This document shows, in pieces, positions 9,085 through 18,652 of a DNA stretch of 35,104 nt. The stretch covers positions 1 through 35,104 of the forward strand of contig QCLV01000013.1 in NCBI GenBank assembly GCA_003214295.1, read 5' to 3'. Position 1 is the first letter of the stretch. Each line of letters opens with the position of its first letter. Source of the DNA: Prochlorococcus sp. AG-418-F08 (GTDB taxonomy: Bacteria > Cyanobacteriota > Cyanobacteriia > PCC-6307 > Cyanobiaceae). The notes under the pieces were generated by a model. It searched no databases and was not told the DNA's origin. It was given only the letters and a program-made list of their open reading frames with translations. A program made the translations under genes and the position numbers.

Positions 9085-10122
9085 TTGGAAACACACGTAG
9101 AGAGAATCTCAAATCTTCAAGAGATAAAAAAAGCCGAATTAAATCGAGAAACCGGATTATTTCTTTTTGAAGATATGACACTTGGCCGAAGGTTCGAAGA
9201 TAAATGTGCAGAAATGTACTACAGAGGCAAAATGTTCGGTTTCGTTCATTTATATAACGGTCAAGAGGCTATTAGCACTGGTGTAATTGGAGCCATGAAA
9301 AAGAAACATGATTGGTTTTGTAGTACCTACCGCGACCATGTCCATGCACTAAGTGCAGGTGTTCCATCTTTTGAAGTAATGAGTGAGCTTTTTGGTAAAG
9401 CTACAGGTTGTAGTAAAGGCAGAGGGGGTTCAATGCATTTATTTTCAAGAGAACATCATTTATTGGGAGGATATGCATTTATTGGTGAGGGAATTCCAGT
9501 AGCTTTAGGAGCTGCTTTTTCAAGTAAGTACAAAAAAGAAGTCGCTAGTGATAACAATAGTGATGCAGTAACTGCAGCATTCTTTGGAGATGGAACTTGT
9601 AATAACGGACAGTTTTTTGAATGTTTAAATATGGCTCAATTGTGGAAATTGCCGATAATTTTTGTTGTTGAGAATAACAAATGGGCTATTGGCATGGCTC
9701 ACGATAGAGCAACAAGCAATCCTGAAATTTGGAGAAAAGCTTCCGCTTTTGGGATGCATGGAGAGGAAGTTGATGGGATGGATGTATTGGCTGTAAGAGG
9801 AGCAGCACAAAGAGCAATTGAGCGCGCAAGAGCAGGAGAAGGGCCAACACTTTTAGAATGCCTGACCTATAGATTTAGAGGACATTCTCTTGCAGATCCT
9901 GACGAATTAAGATCTGAGAAAGAGAAGGAGTTTTGGGGGGAAAGAGATCCTATAAAGAAATTAGCAAAAGAATTGATTGATAATAAATTTGCGACGGAAG
10001 ACGAATTAAAGGGTATTGAAAAGAAAATAGATAATGAAATATCCGAGTCAGTTAAAAATGCTCTAGAAGCACCCGAACCTCCCTCACAAGAATTAACAAA
10101 ATATATTTGGGCAGAAGATTAG
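9085..10122 (+). CDS. pdhA: Pyruvate dehydrogenase E1 component, alpha subunit
   Basis: This subunit carries the thiamine-diphosphate site of the enzyme that decarboxylates pyruvate and starts acetyl-CoA formation. The cofactor motif begins with GDG (168-170) and ends with ENNKW (196-200); the phosphorylation-loop-like region with [12 protein letters not shown] is also present. Length (345 aa) is normal. The start is a TTG, chosen because AAGG sits seven bases upstream and an earlier in-frame start is not available. It is monocistronic and convergent with the sigma factor gene with one base between the stops. The E3 subunit gene lpd is elsewhere in this window; E1-beta and E2 are not here. 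Confidence 0.96.
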   Translation: METHVERISNLQEIKKAELNRETGLFLFEDMTLGRRFEDKCAEMYYRGKMFGFVHLYNGQEAISTGVIGAMKKKHDWFCSTYRDHVHALSAGVPSFEVMSELFGKATGCSKGRGGSMHLFSREHHLLGGYAFIGEGIPVALGAAFSSKYKKEVASDNNSDAVTAAFFGDGTCNNGQFFECLNMAQLWKLPIIFVVENNKWAIGMAHDRATSNPEIWRKASAFGMHGEEVDGMDVLAVRGAAQRAIERARAGEGPTLLECLTYRFRGHSLADPDELRSEKEKEFWGERDPIKKLAKELIDNKFATEDELKGIEKKIDNEISESVKNALEAPEPPSQELTKYIWAED

Positions 10123-10123
10123 A

Positions 10124-11065
10124 TTAAATTCCGCTAGGTAATTTTCTAGTTAAATTTCTTAGCTTACGTAGTGCCTTTAGTTCAACTTGTCTTACCCTTT
10201 CTCTAGATACTTCCAATAATCGTCCTATTTCAGCAAGTGTATGTCTTTCATTACCCTCTAATCCAAATCTTAATTTCAAAACATGTTGCTCTTGCTCGCT
10301 TAGATGACTTAACCACTTCCCAAGTTGCTCCTGATGCATTTTTTGCTCAACTTGATCTAAAGGCTCTTCATTATTACTGTCTGCAATTAAATCGCCTAAA
10401 AAGCTCCTCCCATCATCACCATTAACTGGAGCATCTAAACTGCTTGTTGATAAGGCTTGTCTTAAAACAGAATCTAATTCTTCAACATCAATTTCCAATG
10501 CTTCTGCTATTTCAATTCTGCTTGGCATTGCTCCTAATTTGTGTGCTAAATCCCTACTAACTTTTCTGATAGATGCTAGCCTTTCACTAAGATGCACTGG
10601 CAAACGGATAGTTCGTGATTGACAAGCAATTGCTCTTGTCATACTTTGACGAATCCACCAAAAAGCATATGTAGAAAATTTATATCCTCTTGTCGGATCA
10701 AATTTTTCAACTGCTCTTTCTAAACCAAGAGAGCCTTCTTGTACTAAATCAAGTAGTTCGAGACCTTTACCCTGATATTTTTTTGCGACACTGACGACTA
10801 ATCTTAAATTAGCTTTCATCATTCTTTCTTTAGCTCTTCTGCCGATTTTTATTGTTCTTTTTTGTTGAGTTGTAAATTCTTTAATTTTTTCATTTAATTG
10901 ACCATCCTCTGTAAGAATCATCATTTTCTGTACTTGATTACCCAATTCAATTTCTTCAGCAGGTGTTAACAGTGGAACTCTACCGATATTTTGCAAATAC
11001 CAACTTATAGGATCATTACCCCTTCTTTTTTGTGGTTCTGCTTGAGCAGGGATTGATGAAACCAT
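10124..11065 (-). CDS. Group 2 (RpoD-like) alternative sigma factor
   Basis: The 313-residue protein is a sigma-70 family factor without the long region 1.1 of the primary sigma. Region 1.2 starts near DPISWYLQNIGRVPLL (18-33). Region 2 covers about 82-150, with the promoter-melting part GYKFSTYAFWWIRQSMTRAI. Region 3 follows, and region 4 near the C-terminus has the helix-turn-helix TLAEIGRLLEVSRERVRQVE. Complete regions 2 to 4 make this a functional-looking factor. Such factors in cyanobacteria respond to light, circadian phase or nutrient stress; which one this is cannot be told from the sequence. It follows the nnrDE-type gene on the same strand after 139 bases. Confidence 0.95.
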   Translation of the reverse strand: MVSSIPAQAEPQKRRGNDPISWYLQNIGRVPLLTPAEEIELGNQVQKMMILTEDGQLNEKIKEFTTQQKRTIKIGRRAKERMMKANLRLVVSVAKKYQGKGLELLDLVQEGSLGLERAVEKFDPTRGYKFSTYAFWWIRQSMTRAIACQSRTIRLPVHLSERLASIRKVSRDLAHKLGAMPSRIEIAEALEIDVEELDSVLRQALSTSSLDAPVNGDDGRSFLGDLIADSNNEEPLDQVEQKMHQEQLGKWLSHLSEQEQHVLKLRFGLEGNERHTLAEIGRLLEVSRERVRQVELKALRKLRNLTRKLPSGI

Positions 11066-11204
11066 TTTTTTACCAGTTTAGGTATTAAAACTTTCCTATA
11101 CTTTTATGGAAAATGCCTATTTTTTAATAGTCGCTTCAGATTTCATGTAATATTTGTATGTGTATGTGTTAAAAGCTAAAAATAACTCTCTTAAATTGTT
11201 TCTT

Positions 11205-12770
11205 TCAAGATATTTGTCTCATTTTTCTATTTTTCATTAATTTTGATATTTCATCGCCAATCGCAGATGCATTTGACCCCTTTTTACACTTTGATGCAGC
11301 ATATGAATGTAAGAGTACGTATTTAGCAAAATATTCAGTTTTTATCTTTCCAGAGACTGTTAAATCAATCGCAGACCCGCCAGCTAAAAACCCAGTTAAA
11401 AGATCACCCAAGCCAGCTCTGGCTGATTGAGAATCAGTCCCAAAAAGTTGCCATGCTTGTTTATTGTTAGCCACTACGCTATGGGCACCCTTTAACAAAA
11501 TACTAATATTAAATTCTTTTGCCGCCTCAAGAGCTAGTCCAACATTATTCTCACCTTTTATGCCAGGGAATAATCTCAGAAATTCTTTGCTATGGGGTGT
11601 AATCCATGTTTTAAATTTTCTCTCTAAAAAGAACTTTGATCCTAATTTAGATTGGGAAATTCTATTAAGTGCATCAGCATCCAAAATCAATAACCCTTTG
11701 AAACCTATTAAAAAATCTATTGATTTTTGCCAATCATCATTATCAATTCCTATTCCTGGGCCTACAGCTAACGAATCATATGCACTTAGATCAATATTCT
11801 TTAATCCACTAAAAATAGATGCATTACCAGTTTGATTGCAATGCATAGTTCCTTTTAAAACTATTTCAGGTGCAACTTGCCAAATAGACTCAGCAACTTT
11901 CTCAGGCAGGACTGCTGATACAAAACCTGCTCCACTCGATATTGCCCCTTTTAATGCTAAGTATGCTGCTCCAGGATATTTTTCACTTCCTGCCATTAGT
12001 AATGTTCTTCCTCTTTTATATTTATTAGAATTTTTTGGTAAAGAAGGTAAATCAATATTTTTTAAATCTTTGTAAGTAACTTTAAATATCTTTTTTTCAA
12101 CTTTAAACAATTTACTAATTGGAACCCCAATATCTATGCATCTTAATTCTCCAATGAAAGGTAAAGCAGAATCTTGCGTTAATCCGATTTTATTAAGACC
12201 TATAGCTAAAGTGTAGTTTGCCTTTACTGCATTATCTAAAAAAGGCTTTCCCTTATCAGGACATAATCCTGTAGGAATATCAATGCTTATTACCTTGCCA
12301 AATTTGTTGTGATATTTTTGATTAAACAGTTTAATTAATTTATTATCAACTTTTCTTGTTTGATTATTACCAAAAACAGCATCAATCCATAGTTCTTTCC
12401 CATTTACATCAGGGGGCTCTTCTAATTTTGTGACACCAATAGTTGTAAGATAATTAAGGTGATTTCTTGTAAGTGTTTTTTTTATCGGAAATGGACACCA
12501 TACCTGTACTAAAAAACCTTTCAAAAAAAGCTCTCTAGCTATTACGGCACCATCCCCACCATTATGCCCAGGACCAATTAAAACAGTTATTCCATGTTTA
12601 AGAAGAGGTTTTCTTTTCAAGAGCCATTTACTAATTTGGATACCAGCTTTTTCCATCAATGCTTCTTGTGGCATACCATCAGAAAACATTTCTTCCTCTA
12701 AATTCAAAATTTGCCTTGAATCAACAATTAAATGTTTAGAGTCAATTGTTGGCCATCCAATTTCGTTCAT
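11205..12770 (-). CDS. nnrDE: Bifunctional NAD(P)H-hydrate epimerase and dehydratase
   Basis: The enzyme repairs damaged NAD(P)H hydrates: the N-terminal half epimerises them and the C-terminal half dehydrates the S form using ADP or ATP. Residues 1 to about 215 are the YjeF N-terminal domain (NGGDG at 70-74, followed by AVIARELF). From about 240 the carbohydrate-kinase-like domain shows AGSEKYPGAAYLAL, AVGPGIG, LDADALN, TPHSKEFLRLFPG and the GTDSQSARAGLGDLLTG anion-hole and catalytic Asp motif. Total length (521 aa) is usual for the fused form. It is divergent from mnmA (46-base gap) and upstream of the sigma factor. Confidence 0.95.
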   Translation of the reverse strand: MNEIGWPTIDSKHLIVDSRQILNLEEEMFSDGMPQEALMEKAGIQISKWLLKRKPLLKHGITVLIGPGHNGGDGAVIARELFLKGFLVQVWCPFPIKKTLTRNHLNYLTTIGVTKLEEPPDVNGKELWIDAVFGNNQTRKVDNKLIKLFNQKYHNKFGKVISIDIPTGLCPDKGKPFLDNAVKANYTLAIGLNKIGLTQDSALPFIGELRCIDIGVPISKLFKVEKKIFKVTYKDLKNIDLPSLPKNSNKYKRGRTLLMAGSEKYPGAAYLALKGAISSGAGFVSAVLPEKVAESIWQVAPEIVLKGTMHCNQTGNASIFSGLKNIDLSAYDSLAVGPGIGIDNDDWQKSIDFLIGFKGLLILDADALNRISQSKLGSKFFLERKFKTWITPHSKEFLRLFPGIKGENNVGLALEAAKEFNISILLKGAHSVVANNKQAWQLFGTDSQSARAGLGDLLTGFLAGGSAIDLTVSGKIKTEYFAKYVLLHSYAASKCKKGSNASAIGDEISKLMKNRKMRQIS

Positions 12771-12816
12771 AATTAGTACAAAGCATTTAAAGTACTGTTC
12801 AGCAATTTAAACTTTC

Positions 12817-13974
12817 ATGTTAAAGACACAAAAGGATAAAAAATTAGAGAACTATTTTTCTACTAATAATAAAACTAAAAAGAAGAAAAATATCATTGTA
12901 GGTCTTTCAGGTGGTGTAGATAGTTCACTTTCAGCGGCACTTCTTTTAGAAAGAGGCTGGAATGTTGAGGGACTAACACTTTGGCTAATGAAAGGAGAAG
13001 GCTCCTGTTGTTCTGAAGGATTAGTAGATGCTGCTGGCCTTTGTGAAGATTTAGGAATTAATCATAAAATAATAGACTCAAGAGAAATTTTCGAAAGAGA
13101 GGTAATTAAAAAAACTACTGAAAGCTATGAGAAAGGATTCACTCCACTGCCATGTTCGATGTGCAACAAGAATGTGAAGTTTGAAGAGATGCTTAATTAC
13201 GCAATAAACAAAAAAGACTTTACTCATATTGCGACAGGACATTACGCAAGGATAAAAAAATCATCTTATGCAGAAAAACTTGATAGCAAAGGCATTGTAT
13301 TTAATGACTTCCTTCTTCTCAGAGGTGCTGACGAAAACAAAGACCAAAGTTATTTTCTTTATTCTCTTTCACAAGAAGTACTAAGCAGATTAGAATTTCC
13401 TCTTGGTGAAATGAAAAAAGAAGAGACAAGAAAGGAAGCCTTGAGATTAGGCCTTAGAACTGCTCAAAAACCAGAAAGTCAAGATTTATGTTTAGTTGAG
13501 CATTATGGATCAATGCAGAGATTCATCGACAAACACATTGAACCTAAAGAAGGAGAAATTGTGCATGTAAATGGAAAAGTCCTGGGAACGCACAATGGTA
13601 TTCAGCACTTCACAGTAGGTCAAAGAAAAGGTTTGGGCATCGCTTGGCCGGATCCATTGTATGTAAAAAGTTTAGACAGGGTAAAAAACATAGTTTACGT
13701 AGCAGATAAAAGAGATTTATTTAAGAGAGAAGCAATAATTACTAAGGTTAACTGGGTTTCAATCGAAGAACCTAAACAAGAGATAGAAGTAGAAGCACAA
13801 ATCAGATATAGAAGTCATCCAGTAAAAGGAACTTTAATACCTTTGAAAAATTTTGATAATCCAACTACAACATTTAAATTAATTTTTGAAGAAAGTCAAA
13901 GTTCGGTAACTCCCGGACAAGCTGCAGTTTTTTATAAAGGAGAAATTTTATTAGGTGGTGGATTAATTAGTTAA
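12817..13974 (+). CDS. mnmA: tRNA-specific 2-thiouridylase MnmA
   Basis: MnmA puts sulfur on uridine 34 of Lys, Glu and Gln tRNAs. The N-terminal PP-loop is SGGVDSS (31-37). The cysteines expected for sulfur transfer are in PCSMCN (C113, C116) and DLC (C225). The C-terminal part has [11 protein letters not shown] and the conserved ending [12 protein letters not shown]. The N-terminus has about 24 extra lysine-rich residues before the PP-loop, so a somewhat later start cannot be excluded. The 3' end overlaps the end of the lnt gene on the other strand by 8 bases. Confidence 0.96.
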   Translation: MLKTQKDKKLENYFSTNNKTKKKKNIIVGLSGGVDSSLSAALLLERGWNVEGLTLWLMKGEGSCCSEGLVDAAGLCEDLGINHKIIDSREIFEREVIKKTTESYEKGFTPLPCSMCNKNVKFEEMLNYAINKKDFTHIATGHYARIKKSSYAEKLDSKGIVFNDFLLLRGADENKDQSYFLYSLSQEVLSRLEFPLGEMKKEETRKEALRLGLRTAQKPESQDLCLVEHYGSMQRFIDKHIEPKEGEIVHVNGKVLGTHNGIQHFTVGQRKGLGIAWPDPLYVKSLDRVKNIVYVADKRDLFKREAIITKVNWVSIEEPKQEIEVEAQIRYRSHPVKGTLIPLKNFDNPTTTFKLIFEESQSSVTPGQAAVFYKGEILLGGGLIS

Positions 13975-15455
13975 TTTTCCAAAAGATATTTAATCCCATA
14001 AATAATATAAACAAAAACAAAATAGGTTTATCTCCAAATTTTGTATAGAAAGTCTTTTCGGATGAAAAATTAGGGAACACTATTTCATTTTGCTCAACAT
14101 CATAATCTAAAAGTTTAATTATTTTCCCATCATCTTGAACTAAGCCCGAAGGGCCCGTATTTGATACTAGTAAATTATTTTTCTTATTTTCAATACTTCT
14201 CAATCTAGCCAAAGATAGGAATTGATTATAAAGCTTAGCTGGATATGGATCTAAATTTGCTGCAGTTATTATTAGTTTTGCACCGCTATTAATAGCCTTT
14301 CTTATTTCTAGTCCATCACTAATTTCGTAACATATAGCTACTGCTAGTGGGGGTGTAAATTTAGGATCAAAAAATCGTGAATCATAGCCTGGTTGAATTC
14401 CTCCTACTGCAGATAATCCTCTTGAAAAACTATCTAGAAATCTAGGTATTTTTTCACCTATTGGAACAAGTCTATTTTTATCTATAAATGAGGTAAAAGA
14501 TTTATCTCCAATTTGAAATCCGAGTAAAGAACTTCTTAACTCATTATTTGAATTTCTGAAACCTCCTGATAAGGTATTAACCTTAATGCCTTTAGAAAAA
14601 TAAAAATTATTAGATAGAGTTCCTTCAGGAGCAACAAGAAGTTTCGCTTTGTTTGATAAGGCATATTTTTGAGCGATAGATAGCTTTTCTTCAATAAATT
14701 CATCATTTATTTTTAATTTTTCTCTTGTTGGTATATTAGTTTGCCAAATCGCTACTGGATATTCATTATTTCCTTTTATTGGAGATTTTAAACCTCCAAA
14801 TAAATGTAAGAAAATAAACAACAAAAGTCCTAAAAGAAATATTTTTTTAAAGTAAAGTTTTCTTTCCCATCTACCTTGAATATAAAAAAATCCAAAATCC
14901 AATCAATATTTGTAATACGCATAAACCACTTGCACCAATCCATTTTGCTAAACCAGCAAGATAAATATCACCTGGAATAAGACTTTCTCCTAAACCTATC
15001 CAAAAAAAAGGTGTTTGAGAAAGTATCATTTCACCAATACCCCAAGTCAAAGATAAAAAAAATACTTTTACTGTTAAAGATAATATTTTCATTTTGAAAA
15101 CATCCTCTTTCCAGAGAATAATTTCAACTAACAAACCCCATAAATAAACTAATATCCCACCCAAAAAAGCGCAAAATATTAATATCAAAGTGGCAATAAT
15201 TAAACTTGCAAGCCATGAAAAACCTAGCCAACTTAGTGGGTGAAGATCATAAAGCCAAGAATGACTTATCAAGATAAAGAAAAAACCCCAACAAAAATTT
15301 GCTGTTCTCCTTTCACTTCCCTTCCATAAAATAAATAATGATATCGGCATAAAAATCAGCCAAAAATGAGTTGAGACTGAAATTCCTCCTAAAATCCCTC
15401 CCAAACCAGGGTAAAAATATTGTCTTAGACTTTTAATTTGAGTTGGGATTAACAA
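13967..15455 (-). pseudogene. lnt: Apolipoprotein N-acyltransferase, split by a frameshift
   Basis: Lnt adds the third acyl chain to lipoproteins in the inner membrane. Two overlapping frames together make one normal-length protein: a 194-codon N-terminal membrane part (14871-15455, TTG start) and a 311-codon part (13967-14902) with a last membrane segment and the nitrilase-type catalytic domain. In the second part the triad is present: E93 (VAPEGTLS), K142 (DKNRLVPIGE) and C191 (AICYEISDG). The break is at a run of seven A (plus strand 14884-14890); with six, the sequence reads through as IGFWIFYIQGRWER. So this is a one-base insertion: a real mutation, a sequencing error, or a slippage site. 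All catalytic parts survive, which argues for an error or a recent event. Confidence 0.88.
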
Positions 15456-15541
15456 TCTAAAATTACGAAATTAAATTTATAATCACCCATTTATTGTACC
15501 TTCATTCTGTAGACTAGGTATTAGTCACTTTCAAAATTTAA

Positions 15542-16114
15542 GTGAAAGAAGTATTTATTAGTTTTGCAGTTTTTGTTTTTTGTGTTTCATTAACTCTTTT
15601 CAGTCAATTTAATTCACCTCAAGTTGTTAATGCTGCTGAATCAGAAACTCAGTCAGTTCAAAGAACACCTGTTGCAAAAGCATCAAATGTCTCAAATAAT
15701 AATTTATTTGAACTAGACCCATCAGATCCAAATCCTATACTTTTCGCTATGGCAGAAGAAACACCATCAGACAACAATTCAAGGACTACAGAAAGTGGTC
15801 TAATTATTGCAGATCTCGTAAACGGGGAAGGAGATGAGGCTATTGCTGGGCAAACAGTTACTGTAAATTACACAGGAAAACTAGATGACGGAACACAATT
15901 TGATACCAGTATCGGCAGAGCTCCATTCAGCTTTCCCTTGGGTGCTGGTCGAGTAATAAAAGGTTGGGACGAAGGTGTAGCAGGCATGAAAGTTGGAGGC
16001 AAAAGAAAATTAACAATACCTCCGGAACTTGGATACGGATCAAGAGGAGCTGGAAATGTAATACCTGCTAATGCGACTTTAATATTTGAAGTTGAATTAT
16101 TAAAAGTCAATTAA
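15542..16114 (+). CDS. FKBP-type peptidyl-prolyl cis-trans isomerase
   Basis: The 190-residue product has an N-terminal signal or anchor (about residues 4-30, mostly Phe, Val and Leu, ending near VVNAAES), a low-complexity Ser/Asn-rich linker, and a C-terminal FKBP domain from about 85. That domain has [38 protein letters not shown] and the [13 protein letters not shown] loop. It isomerises proline bonds, probably in the periplasm or thylakoid lumen. The start is GTG; a TAA lies directly upstream in frame, so no earlier start is possible. It is divergent from lnt and precedes the nickel-SOD genes, but it is not known to be part of that set. Confidence 0.94.
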   Translation: MKEVFISFAVFVFCVSLTLFSQFNSPQVVNAAESETQSVQRTPVAKASNVSNNNLFELDPSDPNPILFAMAEETPSDNNSRTTESGLIIADLVNGEGDEAIAGQTVTVNYTGKLDDGTQFDTSIGRAPFSFPLGAGRVIKGWDEGVAGMKVGGKRKLTIPPELGYGSRGAGNVIPANATLIFEVELLKVN

Positions 16115-16192
16115 ATTAAGTTAGAAAAATATTTAAGACTTTTCAATTTAGTTAATCTCCAAGTAATATATGTACAACACTAAATATTTGAA

Positions 16193-16666
16193 ATGTTAAG
16201 TAAATTCATCAATTCTTTTCTAGATAAAAAATCCCCAATGACAGTCCATGCTCACTGCGATGGTCCTTGTGGTGTTTACGATCCAGCATCTACGAGAGTT
16301 GCAGCTGAAGCAGTTTTATCAATGACAAAAAAACTTATTGCATTAGAAGCTCCTTCTAGCACTGATTCAGCAGAGTGGGCTTCATACAGTAATACATTCT
16401 CTAGATATGTTGCAGTTAAAGAGGAGCAAGCAAAAGAAACAAAGAAAGAGATTCTAATTTTGTGGACAGATTATTTTAAACCAGTTCACTTAGAAACTTA
16501 TCCAGACTTACATGAAACCATTTGGAAGGCGGCTAAATTATGCAGTGCATGCAAAGTTAATATTGACTTAGCCCAAGCTGAAGAACTCATGAGTTATGTA
16601 GAAAAAATTCATAATATTTTCTGGGCTTCAAAAGGAAGATCAGACGCTTTTGTAAAAGCTAGTTAA
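16193..16666 (+). CDS. sodN: Nickel superoxide dismutase precursor
   Basis: Ni-SOD turns superoxide into peroxide and oxygen, sparing iron and manganese. The precursor is 157 residues: a 20-residue propeptide ending in VHA, then the nickel-hook sequence HCDGPCGVYDPA, in which H21, C22 and C26 are the nickel ligands after cleavage. The mature part of 137 residues is the expected four-helix subunit of a hexamer. Removal of the propeptide requires SodX, encoded directly downstream and overlapping the stop. A weak TAATAT box 24 bases upstream of the start could be the -10 element. The gene is complete with no odd feature. Confidence 0.97.
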   Translation: MLSKFINSFLDKKSPMTVHAHCDGPCGVYDPASTRVAAEAVLSMTKKLIALEAPSSTDSAEWASYSNTFSRYVAVKEEQAKETKKEILILWTDYFKPVHLETYPDLHETIWKAAKLCSACKVNIDLAQAEELMSYVEKIHNIFWASKGRSDAFVKAS

Positions 16667-17067
16667 TCAGAGTTATTTTCAAAAGTTTTTTTGATTTTAT
16701 TTTATTTTTTTTAGGTTTAAGAAAAACCGCGATTATTAGTGGTGAATCTATGCTTCCTTACCTAAAAAAAGGAGATATTGTATTTTTTAAAAAATATAAA
16801 AAAAATAAATCAATACTTAAAAATCGACAAATAGTTATTTTTAATCATCCAATTAAAAATAAAATCCTAATAAAAAGGATAAATTCAGTAAATCAAAATA
16901 ACATTGAGGTTATTGGCGACAATATTGAATTTAGCGAAGATAGTAATAAATTTGGATTAATCAATAACGAAAAAATAATTGGGATTGTCACCTCTAAATT
17001 AGTTATTCCTAAATTAAAAAATTTTTTAATTCAAAAAAACAGAAGCACTTCTTTGAATCCAAAATAA
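16663..17067 (+). CDS. sodX: Nickel-SOD maturation protease SodX, start codon not resolved
   Basis: This is a short S26 (signal-peptidase-like) protease that cuts the SodN propeptide. The frame shows LRKTAIISGESMLPYL, in which the Ser before Met is the expected nucleophile, then ILIKRINSV with the general-base Lys, and VIGDN (box E). The first ATG (16750) is one codon after the catalytic Ser, so it cannot be the true start. The frame is open upstream from 16663 and begins with a hydrophobic helix, FFDFILFFLGL, but has no ATG, GTG or TTG. Either a rare codon such as ATT is used or a base is missing in the 8-T run (16705-16712): with nine T, a TTG at 16691 would open the frame. The coordinates given are the open frame, not a proven start. 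Confidence 0.8.
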   Translation, partial: LIRVIFKSFFDFILFFLGLRKTAIISGESMLPYLKKGDIVFFKKYKKNKSILKNRQIVIFNHPIKNKILIKRINSVNQNNIEVIGDNIEFSEDSNKFGLINNEKIIGIVTSKLVIPKLKNFLIQKNRSTSLNPK

Positions 17068-17697
17068 TCCCAAAGCAAACGAAAGCCCTCCTGTTACAGC
17101 TATTAATCTTTTAATAAATTTTTGACTTGCTTTAAAGGTAGTAAAAGATATTAAACAAGTAAAAAGATTCATACTTATGAGTGAACCAATTAAATATGAA
17201 ATCAAATATAAGCAAGCGCTTGTTAAAGGTAGTGCTAAAGCAGGAAGAACTGCAAGAAAATGTGAACCTCCAGCTATACCGTGTAGCAAGCCTAAACCAG
17301 TCAAAGCATGTGAGTGCTTATTATTATTTTTTTGTTCCTTAACATGAAAGTGAAAGTGTCGATGGGCAATTCCATTCTCATGCTTATGGGAATGCGAGTG
17401 GATACTTAATTGAAAAGAATTTTTTATAGCAAATACTCCAACAATTAGAAGTGAAATTCCAACTAGGAATTCGGCAATACTAGAAAATTTGTTTAATGGC
17501 GTAATATCCTTAATAAAAATCGCTAGAAAAGCTAACAAGAGGACTCCTGACGAATGTCCCAAGCCCCATGAGAAACTATTTTTAAGAGCTTTTTGGGGAT
17601 TATTAATCGCTGCTGGTGCCATAGCAATGAGATGATCAGCGCCACTAACTACATGCACAAATCCTGCCACTATACCTGTTAAAATTACAGCCTGCAT
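17026..17697 (-). CDS. sodT: SodT/UreH-like nickel transporter
   Basis: The 223-residue product has about six membrane spans and a His-rich cytoplasmic or periplasmic loop (near 105-127, with HSHSHKHENGIAHRHFHFH). Residues 15-22 read HVVSGADH, the metal-site signature of the UreH/NicO-related transporters, and LGLLHGIAGGSHF repeats a His motif in the second half. In marine cyanobacteria a transporter of this type sits next to sodN and sodX and is taken to supply nickel; location here supports that role, though cobalt cannot be excluded. It is convergent with sodX, with 42 bases of coding overlap. It follows trpC on the same strand. Confidence 0.88.
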   Translation of the reverse strand: MQAVILTGIVAGFVHVVSGADHLIAMAPAAINNPQKALKNSFSWGLGHSSGVLLLAFLAIFIKDITPLNKFSSIAEFLVGISLLIVGVFAIKNSFQLSIHSHSHKHENGIAHRHFHFHVKEQKNNNKHSHALTGLGLLHGIAGGSHFLAVLPALALPLTSACLYLISYLIGSLISMNLFTCLISFTTFKASQKFIKRLIAVTGGLSFALGLFWIQRSASVFLN

Positions 17698-17752
17698 ATA
17701 TATTCAGTACAACTCTGTTTATTCAATTTTATAGCACGATTTGAAGTCAATA

Positions 17753-18640
17753 TTAAATTGAGTTAAATAATTTCTTGAACGATTGTTCAATATCAGTTTC
17801 TCTCATAAAAGTTTCACCAATTAATACTCCCATGATTCCAATAGACCTAAGCGATTCTAAATCTTCGGCACAATTAATTCCAGATTCACTTATAGGAATA
17901 ATATTTTGTTTTAAAAATATATCTGCATATTTATGCATCAATTCTTTTGATGTTTTTAAATCCGTTTTAAAAGTCTTTAAATCCCTATTATTTATTCCAA
18001 TCAAATTAAAAGATTTTAACTTTAGAATCCTTTCTAATTCATTAGAGTTATGGACTTCAACAAGAACACTCATCTTTAAATTATCAGCTATTTTCTTTAA
18101 ATAAATTAAATCATCATCACTTAAAATCGCAGCTATTAATAATATTGCATCAGCACCAGATACCCTTGCTTTATAAATCTGATAAGCAGAAATGATAAAA
18201 TCTTTGCAGAGTAGAGGGAGATTAGTTGATTTCCTTACAGTTTCGAGTATTTCATAACTACCTTGAAAAAACCTTTTATCGGTAAGTACTGAGATACATG
18301 ATGCACCTAATCCTTCATAACAAATTGCTATATTTTCAGGGTTAAAATCTTTTCTAATCACTCCTTTACTCGGACTAGCTTTTTTTATTTCAGCAATAAC
18401 CCCTGGTTTTATTTTTGACTCCAAGATATTTTTGTAAAAATCTTTGGGAGTAGGAAGTTTTTCAATCTTTTTGATGAGATCTTCTAAAGAGACTATTTTT
18501 TTAAAATTCTTAATTTCAATATCCTTGTGCCATACAATTTCTTCCAGAATGTTTTTTGCTTGTGCCTCTCTATGAGGTACAGCATATTCTAAATTTTCTA
18601 CCCTTACTGTTGGATTTGGTGGCCTGCGTCTTATCTCCAT
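17753..18640 (-). CDS. trpC: Indole-3-glycerol phosphate synthase
   Basis: TrpC closes the indole ring in tryptophan synthesis. The 295-residue protein is a TIM-barrel with the family's signature stretches: [34 protein letters not shown] and ISESGI, in the right order. The first 40 residues ([20 protein letters not shown]) are the cyanobacterial N-terminal extension and not part of the barrel. It starts 12 bases after lpd on the same strand, so it is the third gene of a trmH-like, lpd, trpC run. No trp leader or attenuator is visible. Confidence 0.97.
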   Translation of the reverse strand: MEIRRRPPNPTVRVENLEYAVPHREAQAKNILEEIVWHKDIEIKNFKKIVSLEDLIKKIEKLPTPKDFYKNILESKIKPGVIAEIKKASPSKGVIRKDFNPENIAICYEGLGASCISVLTDKRFFQGSYEILETVRKSTNLPLLCKDFIISAYQIYKARVSGADAILLIAAILSDDDLIYLKKIADNLKMSVLVEVHNSNELERILKLKSFNLIGINNRDLKTFKTDLKTSKELMHKYADIFLKQNIIPISESGINCAEDLESLRSIGIMGVLIGETFMRETDIEQSFKKLFNSI

Positions 18641-18652
18641 TTATTTTAGATA

